Source: Turnera subulata (Eukaryota; Streptophyta; Magnoliopsida; Malpighiales; Passifloraceae). Taken from it: DNA of 64,000 nt. Numbering within the stretch: position 1 is the first letter of the stretch; the number at the start of each line of letters is the position of its first letter. Of the stretch, positions 36,165-48,100 are shown in pieces. The stretch is from assembly GCA_028386065.3 (NCBI GenBank), contig JAKUCV010003091.1, positions 62,001-126,000 on the forward strand, read 5' to 3'. The notes below the pieces were generated by a model, which did no database searches, was not told the DNA's origin, and saw only the letters and a list, made by a program, of their open reading frames with translations. The translations under genes were made by a program, and so were the position numbers.

Positions 36165-39100
36165 TCATCTATCATTTAAGCACTTGGATCGATATAATTC
36201 TTCATCTACAATGACGGGTGGTATATTCCATGTTCCAAGAGGATAACCAGACATTTTTCCACCTGAAGTGAGAGATAATTTTAAATACCACCTCTCATAA
36301 ATGAAGAAGCAAAGAAGAAAAGGAGAAAGAGAAGAACTTTGTTGATGTAAACTTGAACGCCGGGAGTTACCTTCTTTGGTGGCATCCACACATCTCCTCT
36401 GATAATGCAAAGCCAGTTGGGGGTCCAGAGATTTCATTAAATTTTCATATTTAGCTTCTGCCTCAGAAATGTATTTCGCCTGAATAAAAATCAAAGCATT
36501 TTACATTTGCCAAAAAAATCACAACCTAAGTTCCAAGTCATTGTTAGGCTCATGAGAAATTTAGTACTGCACTATCTCTTCCAGAACAAAGACAAACTAA
36601 TGTCCCCGTAGTTGCATAAATTTAATTGGATTACTCACCAGCATGGCTGGGGCTATGGAAGGTCCATATACTCTGACAAACATGCGCAAAATGTTGAAAT
36701 TATTCTCCAGCACATCATCCTACATAAAATTACAACATTTTCAGAAAAATTAACAGCAAATTTAATGGAACCAGAGAGATTAGCTGCCATCAACTGATGA
36801 ATGCACCTCGTAGTCAAACCTGCAGCAATATCAATTCAACTTCGATTAAGCAAAACTGACTATGCTTGGATTCCATAAAAGAAAGAAACCTTAGTCATTC
36901 TGCAAACGATACAAAAATAATAGACGGGAAAAAGTTCAAAAGTAGGGTAAGCAAAATCAAATGCACACTTTCATGAAGCATTTGCCATATGAGAAATGGA
37001 CGAAATTTACAAAAGACATACAAAGATTAGTTTTTTTTTTTCCTTCAAAAAAAAGGCAACTTATATAATGCTAGGAGTACATAAAAGGTCATATACTTGT
37101 TCAAGTACCCATTAAGATATGCTTCTTTTCTGTTGACGAGATCTATGCCTTCTATATTACATTACTCCAAAAGACAGTTCATCCAATTCATAAACCACAT
37201 GCAATTTTATAATTGATTGGTACAAGTACAAGACACTTACAGATCATCAGCTATTTCCACCAAAAATTCTGAGATTGATAGAAATTCCATGTGCAAGTCG
37301 TTAACCTTCAGAATAGCTTCAAAGAAAACACCCTTAGTTATGAATCATCTCATAAAAAAAAAAAAAGAATAGAAAAGAAAACACGCTTAGTCATATGACA
37401 GACGGAATGACCATGGATCAACCTGTGATCACATAATGATTAAAATGGCACAACAGCATGAATTGCAATGATCATTTCATAAAATCAGTCAAGTTCAGCA
37501 GAAAGGTCGAAAGGATAAAGTGAAAAAAAAAGGGACTTGCGAAGATCTCCATGGGAACCTCTGCTCCTTTAGCGATTTCTCTGGAGATTTGATCGTGATC
37601 TCTTCCTAGTTTCCTTTCACTCACTCCATCGCTTTCCTTCATGGCCTCTTGTGATGTTCTACCGTCTTCCTCTGTTCTGGATCCTTCTGGAGTTCCACGA
37701 GAGCGATCGGCGATGGTTATGGACCTCGATCGCCTTGATCAGTTGCTCAAAGTGAACTCTAATGTCCAGCGAAAACTTAAGGGTAAGAATGTTGCTGATT
37801 CTGTGATTTCGTCACTCCCGGTGAACCCAATTGAATCTCAGCCCGACTGTGTTGCAATCAATCCTACCAGACCTAGGGTTCCTCCGGCAAAGTCAATTGA
37901 ATTGGGAGTTTCGGCTCCAACTGTGAATTCTCCTTCTTCCCACTCTGGGGTTGCTCCTAAGTCTCAGTCCTGGGCAAATGTTGCTAAGGGTTCGATTCAT
38001 CCCCTCTCCTTTGTGCAACCTATTTTTGATGCAAGCTCTATGATCATGCAGATTCCTTCTGAGCTTTTGGAAATCGGGAGGCAAAAGTTTTCACTCTGCC
38101 TGGTTGGTCAATTCATGGGAAAATCACCGAAGATGGGTTTGATACAGGCCATGGCTGCAAGGCTATGGGGACGGGATGGCTCAATTTCTGTGGTTTCATA
38201 TAAGGAAGGCCTTTATCTGTTTCAATTTCCTTCTGATTCATCAATGACTCGAGCTCTTCAAGGTGGTCCTTGGCACATAGGGGGTATACCTCTGCTCCTT
38301 CGCAAATGGGCTATTGATATTGAACCTGTTGATTTCTCTACATCCATTATACCTGTTTGGGTGCAATTGAAAAGTGTTCCTATAGAATTGCTAACCAAGG
38401 AAGGTTTGAGTTACTTGACTAGTGCTATTGGAAACCCGCTGCATATGAATCAAGACTATTCAAAGCTCTTGTATTCTGATCGAGTCAATGTTTGTGTCGG
38501 CGTGGATTTTTCTAAGCCTCTACTTGAAGAGTTAACTATTACCTTTGATGGCTGCACACATACTATTGATATCTCTTATTCTTGGAAGCCAGCTCACTGT
38601 GATCACTGCAACAATTGGGGTCACCATCAGTTGGCTTGTCCTGCTACGAGGCCCTCGTCCCAATGGGTTCCTAAAGTCAATAAAATAGCTGCTTCTCTTT
38701 CGGTAACTGCAGTACACCCTCCAGTAGAAAGCTTCCCTCCTCCTTTGGACTCTGCTCCTGCTGTTTCCTCTAGCTCTGCTGTTACTATATCTACCTGTGA
38801 CACTGCTGCCATTCTGTCTCCTAAGCCTGTTTTGCCAGTCCCGGATTTGAAGAACTATTCTAATGCTTCTATGCATATTACCAAGGCAGCCCATGCTGTC
38901 CCAGATCCCCTTCAAACAGACTGTGCTACACTTGACTGTGAATCTTCTGCTGAGTTTCCTCTCTTAAGTTCTGCTGTTCCCACTACAACCTGTCCTCCTT
39001 CTTTAACTACAGCTATCCCTGTTAATAATGCTGCTAGTCCAAAGAAGCAGAAAGCAATTGCTGGTACTAAGCCTAAACGTGGGAGAGGTCGTGGTAAAGC

Positions 39101-42100
39101 TTCTCAGGTCTCTCCCAAAGGAGTCAGTATTCCCCCTCATTCTCCTACTCAATGAAATGGCTTTCATGGAATGTCAGGGGATTAAATGATCCCTCCAAAC
39201 GTACTTCAGTATTGAACCGTATTCTCTCCTCTCATGTTGATGTTGTTTGCTTAATTGAAACTAAGGTTCAAGTTGGTAATGCTCAGGTGATTCGTAGGGA
39301 TTTTCTTCCACAATGGAGCTTTGCACATAACTATGGTTCTGCACGATTAGGACGCATTTGGTTGTTATGGTCAGATCGTGTAGATGTTTCAATTCTTTCT
39401 GTTACTGATCAGCTTATTCACTGTGAAGTGTGTGACTTGCGTGAACAGCTGCCTTGCTTTGCTACTTTTGTATATGGATCCAATTCAGCTTCAGAGAGAA
39501 CCTTGTCACTTTATTCTGATATTAGCAGGCTTGCTACATCTATTGGCACTTCTCCATGGTGTGTACTTGGAGATTTCAATATAATACTTCATCCTACTGA
39601 GTCTACTTCTGCTACTGCTCACCTTGCTAAGGATATTGATGATTTCGCATCCTGCTTATCTTCTAATGGGCTATTTGATCATCCATACATTGGATCTTTT
39701 TTCACCTGGTCAAATAGGCAACTCGGCAATCCCATCTTTCGGAAGCTTGACAGGTTTCTTGTTAATACAGCCTGGTGTTCTACTTTCTCTACTGGTTCGG
39801 TTGACTTTGCTCCCCCTGGAATTTCTGATCACTCACCCATTATCTTCTCCTCCACCACTATCATCTTCCAAGGTCCCAAGCCTTTCAAGTTTTACAACCA
39901 TTGGACTGCGCATCCAGATTTTCTTTCTATTGTTGCCTCTGTATGGAGAAAGGATGTTAAAGGTTATGCAATGTATAGACTCTGGCAGAAGCTCAAGCTC
40001 CTTAAACCTGAGCTAAAAAAGTTGCATAATCATGCATATACTGACCTATCCTCTCGCATAACAACGCTTGAGCAAGAGCTCCTCTCTGTACAGCAGCAAC
40101 TCTATAATGGCGATTTGAATGAGGATCTCCTATCAATGGAGCAATGTGTCACGGACCAAGAGTGTGGCGCAGCGGATGCACACTCTCACCGTGCGGCACA
40201 AGCAAGATCGTCCCTTAACTTGTAAGCCTACACACGCAAACACACGAAAGAGAGAACCAAGAGAATAATAAAGCAAGAGAAGTAATTGGGAGAAGACTCA
40301 GTATTATTATTAATAAACCATCAACAACAATACATGCCCAACAACTCCCCCTCACGCGTCCTATTTATATAGGTGCCGCAAGGTTTCAGCCCTTTTCCAA
40401 CTAGTAATAGAACTCCTATCGCGACTAGGTTTCCTATCACAAGTCTATTCCTATTAAGACTCAAAGTGGCCAGCCCAAATCCTAACAAGAATAGTCAGCC
40501 CACACGCGCACCAGCAAGCCCAAGGAAACCCTGTGCGCCTTGGATTCCCGGGTTGTGACATTTTCCCCCACCTATTCTGGCAACGTCCTCGTTGCCGTTC
40601 GACGATAGGCAGCTATCCTTCGCCCGAACTTTCGCAACCTGTGCTCGCCTGTCCATCTTGCTTTTTGACTCCCTCGCCATTGCACAAGATACTCGACCAC
40701 CGGTGCATCCGTACCATGCCATCGAACAAGTCTGTCCGCCAAAATCTGCATAAGTGGAACCCTCCGAACTTGTGTAGACCTGACCCTCGAACTCGTTTCT
40801 GGCACCACCCTTATCGCTGTAAGAGCCTCCTTCTCTTTCAAAGCACCCTCACGCATCGGGTACAAAGTAAAGTCTTGCTTGTTCCCGTGAAGTACTATCC
40901 TTCCTTCCTTAGCAAAGACTTCAGCTTGTTTCTTCGAAAGAAAATCCATCCCAAGAACCACTGAATAGTCATCCATAGGCACCACAGTGAAGTCAACCTT
41001 GCCATGCCACTCGCCTATGTCAACCTTGACATCATGTGCAATTCCAATAATAGGTTGTTCCCTCGCGTTTGCCGGCTTCAAGACAGTGTCTTCCACCTTT
41101 CTGAACCGAACCCCCAATCTCTTGGCCACATCTACCTCCATGAAATTGTGAGTCGCCCCGGTATCAACTAAGGCATCCAGCTCTTCCCCATAAATCGACA
41201 ACTTGATAAACATTCTCCCCTTATCTTGCACATGCTTAGACGAATCTATAGCACTCAGCTTCCTCAAAGTAGCCATCTTGACATCAGCTTCTTGATCATC
41301 CCCAGAGTCCACATCTACTCGCTTCACTGCCGATAGTCTGTTCTTCTTTGGACAGTCGATCTTTCGATGAGGCCCCTTGCAGAGAAAGCACTTAACGCTA
41401 CTTCCCTCCTGCTTGACATTTTCCCCACCACCTTTGCCAACGACGTCCCGTGTTGGCGATTGCCTTCGCCCCGGCGTCCCAGTGAACTCCATCAAAGAAT
41501 CAGCACTGGCAATGGCTTCCGACAATGTCTTCACCCCTCGTCGATCCAACTCATCCCGTGTCCATCGTTTCAGACTACCCATGAAAGCATAGAATGCCTC
41601 TGTCTCCGGCATGTGGATCTCCAATAGCAACTCCTGGAAATCCTGAACATGCTTCCGAATACTATCCCCTTGCCTGAGTGTTCGCAACTTGTCCCGTGCC
41701 TCCCTCTCAGCATGTTGTGGATAGAATTGTGTCTTGAGTTCGGCCTTGAACCCATCCCATGAAGGTAATGCACCCTCCACTCCAGGATTAGACACCCTGC
41801 GTCGCCACCATAAGTGCGCAGCCTCAGAAAGATACATCGCCGCCGTTTGCACCTTTTCTGGTTCCTCGGTGACACCCAACCGAGCAAGATATGTCTCCAT
41901 ATCGAACAAAAACCCATCAAGCTTCTTAGCAGACCGCGAACCATCATATGCCTGTGGCTTCGGAATCTCTACTTTAGCTCTAGGCTTTGCCGAACCCTGT
42001 ACACCTCCTGACGCCAAGCTTGCAAGTGTTGCCTTGCAAAGTACCACGTCCTCCTTGAGCGCTTTCTGATCCGCCAAACCTGCTTCGACTCTAGACAAAC

Positions 42101-45100
42101 GAACCAGCAAGTCACCAACAGTAGTCTTCAAGTCCCGCCTGAACTCTTGTTGCAGCTTGTCAGCCAACTCCTGTAGTGCCCCTTGCATCCAGTTCTTTGT
42201 ACTCTCCAAGTCTTCCAGCAAGTTGTCCTTCTCGGTTTGAAAGACCCCAAACTGATCCTCGAGATCCCTCGTCCGTTTATCCAAGGAAGTCCAAGGATTC
42301 ACCGATTGTGACCGATGTTTCTTCTTGGGTTTGGATGCGTCCCGCTCTGTTGGACGTCCACGCTCCTCGTCAGTCGCTTGTACAGCATCCTTCTCTGTCC
42401 CGTCTTTGGTAAGAGAAGACCCCACCAACTCATCCGTTGGTTCAACCATCCTTTCCACGCAAAGTGTACCCAAGTATCACTTTCCACGCAAGAACTACCC
42501 CAATTCAGCCCCTTCTCTGCCCGCGCTAGTCACCAAGGTCTGCTCCAAAGTTTCACAATCCCTGCCGTCTACAACCCCAAGCCAATCGACACCCTTCCAA
42601 CAAGGTGCACAAATCGGCCAGCCAAGAAAACAAACAACAAGATTGCACTTTGTCCAAGCACCAACAAAAGTCGACTAGGCCAAAAAGTTAACAAATAATA
42701 CCACTGGATTCAACTCTTGTTTGCGAAAGAAAATAAAAAAGATTCGTACCAACTTAGCCTTGCTGCAGCCCAATCGCGCAAAAAAGTGCGCCCAGTCGCG
42801 CCAAAAAGTGCGCCCAGTCGAGCCAAAAGGCGCGCCCAGCAGAACCCAGAAAGCGCACCCGCGAACCAAAAAGGCGCGCCCAGAGCGCACCCGCGAACCA
42901 ATTGGCGCACCCACCAGAACCAGCAGCGCACCAAATCGCACCAACGGCGAACCAAAAGGCACCAACAGCAAGTCAAGCTCCGCTACCACTTGTCACGGAC
43001 CAAGAGTGTGGCGCAGCGGATGCACACTCTCACCGTGCGGCACAAGCAAGATCGTCCCTTAACTTGTAAGCCTACACACGCAAACACACGAAAGAGAGAA
43101 CCAAGAGAATAATAAAGCAAGAGAAGTAATTGGGAGAAGACTCAGTATTATTATTAATAAACCATCAACAACAATACATGCCCAACAACTCCCCCTCACG
43201 CGTCCTATTTATATAGGTGCCGCAAGGTTTCAGCCCTTTTCCAACTAGTAATAGAACTCCTATCGCGACTAGGTTTCCTATCACAAGTCTATTCCTATTA
43301 AGACTCAAAGTGGCCAGCCCAAATCCTAACAAGAATAGTCAGCCCACACGCGCACCAGCAAGCCCAAGGAAACCCTGTGCGCCTTGGATTCCCGGGTTGT
43401 GACAAATGTCTCAATACTACTTTGGCTGATCTTCGATTGGCTGAAGAATCTTTCCTACGCCAAAAATCTCGAATAAATTGGCTATCCTGTGGTGATTTCA
43501 ACACACACTTTTTTCACAATGTTGTCCGAGCCAGGAAAGCTAAAAATACTATCCGAATGCTCCTCTCCCCTACCGGTGGGTTTCTTACAGATCCTAAGCA
43601 GATTGAACACCAAATTGTTCAATTCTATACTGATTTTCTAGGAAAGTCCAATCTGGCAGTTTCTGGAGGCTCTGTTCAATATCTTAAAGATTTGCTTCAT
43701 CGTACAGTCCCTGATGCTCAATGTGCTATGTTAATTGCTGACGTCACTGAAGAGGAAATTAAATCTTCTATGTTCTCCCTTGGAAGCAATAAATCGCCAG
43801 GGCCCGATGGTTTCAATGCAGAATTTTTTAAATCGGCTTGGTCTATAGTTGGGAGTGAAGTAACTCAGGCCATCAGGGAATTTTTCCATTCTGGAAAACT
43901 ACTTAAGGGCATTAATTCAACCATTATCAGCCTCATTCCGAAGGTCCCAAATGCTCAAAAAGTGACTGATTTTCGGCCTATAGCCTGTTGTTCCACATTA
44001 TACAAATGTATCTCTAAGATACTAGCTAATCGGTTGAAGAAGTGCCTACCTAATCTCATAAGCAGTAACCAAACTGCATTTATTCCAGGCCGTAGGATAG
44101 TCGACAATGTTCTCCTTGCTCATGAAGTGGTACATAATTACCACCGAGCTGGCATTACAAGTCGTTGCACACTTAAGATTGACCTTATGAAAGCTTTTGA
44201 TTCTGTGGATTGGCGCTTTCTTGTCAATGTTCTTGAGGCAGCTGGTTTCCCTGCAAAGTTTATTGATTGGCTTCGAACTTGTTTCTCTACTGCTATGTTC
44301 TCAATAGCCATCAATGGCTCTCTTTGCGGATACTTTGGGGGAGGTAAAGGGATGAGACAGGGAGATCCCCTCTCACCTTATCTATTCGTGCTTTCTATGG
44401 AAGTTCTATCTTGTTTGATTAACAAAGCGGCTGCAGAGGGTCAGCTTCCTTACCATCCTCGTTGCCAAAAGATTTCTCTTTCGCATTTATGCTTTGCTGA
44501 TGACTTGATGATCTTCTCCGATGGTAGTCTCGCCTCTGCCACGGTTGTAACAAATTTATTGGATCAGTTTTACTATCTCTCTGGTCTAAAATTTAACCCT
44601 CAAAAGAGCGAGGTTTTTCTAGCAGGGGTGTCTGATTCTCACCAAGAGCAATATCTGCAGTTTTGTGGCTTCCAGCTTGGTTCTCTTCCTGTACGCTATC
44701 TTGGCATTCCCCTTATTTCAAGAAAACTATCCTTCCATCACTGTCGGCCTTTAATCGAGAAGATCATGTCCCGCATTAATCACTGGAGTGCTAAAACCTT
44801 GTCCTTTGCAGGTCGATTGCAGCTAATTAACTCTGTTCTATTCAGTGTGCAGAATTACTGGGCAAACACTTTTATACTGCCAGCACGTGTTTTAAAGGAG
44901 GTTGAGCGCCTTTGTGCTGCCTTCCTTTGGTCTGCTACATCTTCTCATGTTCGAAAAGTCAAGGTTTCTTGGTCTGACCTTGCACTGCCCAAACAGGAAG
45001 GTGGCCTCGGGATCAAACAACTCCAAGCATGGAATTCTGCTTGCATAGCCAGAAACATATGGAACCTGCTCTTAAAAGCTGGCTCAGTTTGGGTAGCGTG

Positions 45101-48100
45101 GGTGTATGCATATTACATTAAACATCGCAGCATATGGAGCATTGAAATTCCTGCTGATTGTTCATGGAGCCTTAGGAAGATACTGAAGTTAAGATGTCTT
45201 TTTACTTCTGCTTGTACTCATGTCATTGGTGATGGCCGCAATACCTTTTTCTGGTGGGACTCTTGGTTACCGAGGGGTTCTTTAAGCTCTCTTGTGAGGC
45301 CTGGTCTTATTTCTAGCTCAAAAATCCCACTCTATGCAAAAGTGAGCTCTCTAATCTCACAAGGTAATTGGTCCTGGCCTTTGACTCGATCTCCACTTAT
45401 TTCCCAACTTCAACTAGAAGCTGTCAATATACATCCGACAATGTGCCCTGATGCTATTGTATGGTCTTTATCCTCCTCGGGCCAATTTTCTGTTAAAAGC
45501 GCATGGGATTCTATTCGGCAAAAGCATAGCAGAGTAGATTGGTTCAAACTTATTTGGTCTTCAGGGCATATTCCCAAACACAGTTTTGTGACTTGGCTTG
45601 CGATTCTTGATCGATTAACAACTCGAGCTAGACTGCTGAAATGGGGGGTCATCTCTAATGCCTCTTGCTTGCTTTGTCATGCCCCTCTGGAAAGCCGAGA
45701 TCACCTTTACTTTAGTTGTCCTTACTCCTCTTTTATTTGGTCCCGTATTCTTTCTCTTTGCCATATATCTAGAGTGGTTGGGGATTGGCATTCTGAGTTC
45801 ATATGGGCAAAATGTAACCTGCAGAAAAGGAGTCTTTGTGCTATGATTCTTCGTGTAGGCTGGGCTGCTTGCATATACCATATTTGGCGAGAGCGAAACC
45901 GACGCTACTTCACAGGCTGTTCCCGCTCTCCTGAGAGCATCATTTCTGATGTCTGCGCTGATATGAAATTGCGCTTTAAGGGTCTTTCTTGTTTGAAGCC
46001 TCGTGTTATGTCCTCTAAGATGACAACTCTATGTTCTTTTTGGGGGCTAAATGTCCAATGTAGTTCCTAATAGTTTTGCACAGTCGCTACTTGTATAGTT
46101 GCTTTTAGGTACTTTCTGTTTCTGTAAAAGTTGTTAGGATTTATCCTAACTCAGTATGCAATAGAAAAGTTGATTTGATTCTCAAAAAAAAAAAAAAAAA
46201 AGGTCGAAAGGATAGCATTAACCGGAATCCTTTGCACTTGGCAAAATTGCAAACAAAATATCAGCCGCTTGTTCTATCAATTTGATAATACTTTAAGAAC
46301 ATGGGCTAACATGTAAAAGAGCACAAAATTTACATTGTTGAAGACACTTAATTGAGAACGAGATAAAAGTTCTTTCAAGTATGTCATATGGAGAAAACAA
46401 GAAAAAGAAACATACCTTTTCTCCTCTCAATTGATACAGAAGAAGATTCAGTACTCGATAATCAAAAGATTTCAGATGAATTGCCCTGATCGCATCTTCG
46501 ACAGATATCTGAGAAACTCAAATAATAGATAGCACTGAGAAGATGTCTGGTCACACTTTCACTTATTGGTTTAATCCATACAGTTCAAGAGCTAAAGCAT
46601 TTCTGCTAGAAAAAGTTTGGATATATGGCATTTCAGTTTCCTTCAAAAAGTATGAAACAAGAGAACCTACACGGAGGGTCCATGACTGTGGCAAGTAGGA
46701 TCCATCCGTGTACTATTCCGTAGACACAATACAAAAATACGACCACATATATTATGGATTCCTTCCAAGCAGCCACAATTTCTCTCCAAACAATATTCTG
46801 TTTGAACCGGAAAGATAAAATGCCACAGCAATTCTGCTTTTTATAATTGTTTTTATGCTGGACAGAAGTGAAATTTTGTTATGGTGGAAAAATTGGAATT
46901 TGGGCCAGCTTAGCTATTCCAGATCTCTAGATATGTTAGGGTTTAGTAACTTAATGCATTTCTCAATGGATATAGTAGAAACCTGAAGAAAAATCAGATG
47001 ATGATTCATCCAAGTTCACGAAAACATCAACAGTGCATGATTTGCCTACCTTCTTTTTCTTGATGAGTGCCCGACACAGTTTTCTTTCCAAAGTCCAATA
47101 CTCTTCTCCATACCTGAATTCCTCTGTGATCCTTGATCCATTTTGCAAAACAAACAATAGGCTAAATTAAGGGTTCAAGGATCTATTCTTTCCCCACAAT
47201 ACAAGAGCAGTAAACATACAAGAACTCCTACCTATATGTCAGGAGATTATGATATTCAAGTAGAGCCACAAGGGGTCTAAATGGATCAATTTTGAAGACA
47301 GCCATAAACTTACCAATCCAACTTTCATTCGTTTCCTGCAGTTCAAGCAGAATTATATTACACAAGTAAAAAAAAGGATAAGGCACTTATAAGATTTTAG
47401 CGGCAGCTGTCTATTTTCAGTTTTACCACCTCAAAGCCTCTATTGAGATCTATAATCCCGTTGGTTGACATATCAATCATCTCTTCATTGAAACTATCCA
47501 TCTGCACCGACAAAACTTAACTATTCAGAAAAATGGGAGAAATTATTCACAACTTAACCTAGAGCATCAAAACTCCAGCATTCTATATTACCTATACCAC
47601 TGGCCATCAACCATTCTTCCAAATGGTAGAAGACTACCAATAATTATTTCAATAACACTGCTCAAAAGAAATTTTGGCAAGTATAAAAATGGCAGCAATG
47701 GTGGGAGGAAAGTTCAACCCCCTCAAAATGCAAAATCCATGCTTCCTAATTCAGGTACATAAAAGTTACTCGCACAAGGCCTTAAAACTAACCTTATTTA
47801 ACATCCCAGAAACCAAACCGTCAGTTGATAAAGTTAATTAAAAACATACACAGAAGACTACCAAATTCACATAACGAACTTTGTAGAGACATAGAGTAGG
47901 AAGCTGGAATGAAGGCACAAAATCCAGTTTCTCACCTGATAAATATAACTTTCAGTGAAAGAAAGGACTGGCAAGTATGTAAATAATGATTGAGGACTGT
48001 TAATGTCCAGGCCATGGAACATAAAATAGGACCTGCACTGTTGAACAACACAATATGCATGAGGTTGTGAACTTCCTGTTTCATTTTCACTAAATATAAT

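Larger units (their letters stand above)
40147..43404 (-). mobile_element. Gag-protease-chromodomain LTR element (TR-GAG-like chromovirus derivative)
   Basis: 3,258 bp with two 414-bp LTRs that I read as identical, flanked by the 4-bp duplication AATG (40143-40146, 43405-43408). Removing the insert restores the LINE ORF2 frame. Orientation is minus: 5' LTR at 42991-43404, primer site, a 0.5-kb leader, one long ORF, polypurine tract, 3' LTR at 40147-40560. The ORF encodes gag, protease and a chromodomain, while reverse transcriptase, RNase H and integrase are absent. It must therefore borrow these enzymes from a full chromovirus. LTR identity points to very recent movement. It resembles the TR-GAG class of non-autonomous elements, though keeping protease and chromodomain is notable. 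Confidence 0.95.
39152..46070 (+). pseudogene. LINE ORF2 (endonuclease-reverse transcriptase), split by an LTR element
   Basis: The frame runs 39152-40146 and resumes at 43409-46070; leaving out the insert and one AATG gives 1,218 codons plus stop with no other lesion. The first part is the EEP endonuclease: WNVRGLN, IETK, GDFN near residue 140 and SDHSP near 225, all catalytic signatures present. The second part is reverse transcriptase: SPGPDGFNAEFFK, DFRPIACC, SNQTAFIPGR, DLMKAFDSVDW, MRQGDPLSPYLF and the catalytic FADD near residue 693. The C-terminal zf-RVT region has CLLC...H...C spacing. No RNase H follows. As it stands the protein would be cut after the endonuclease domain. Confidence 0.93.
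37518..46200 (+). mobile_element. Full-length L1-type LINE carrying a nested LTR element
   Basis: The element begins after AGGTCGAAAGGATA (37504-37517), ends in a run of about 17 A (46184-46200), and is followed by the same 14 bases at 46201-46214, a perfect target duplication. Without the nested element and its extra AATG it is about 5.42 kb: short 5' leader (about 123 bases), ORF1, ORF2 overlapping by ATGA, 3' UTR and tail. ORF2 has endonuclease, reverse transcriptase and a zinc-binding zf-RVT C-terminus but no RNase H domain. All frames are open, so it was potentially active until the LTR element entered. It sits antisense in intron 9 of the 14-exon gene. Confidence 0.96.

Noticed and set aside
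42450..42473. Start of the gag-chromodomain ORF at 42473
   Set aside because: The frame opens with TTG there; the first ATG is at 42449.
40533..42698. Several plus-strand open frames across the gag-chromodomain element
   Set aside because: Opposite-strand shadows of the 625-residue ORF.
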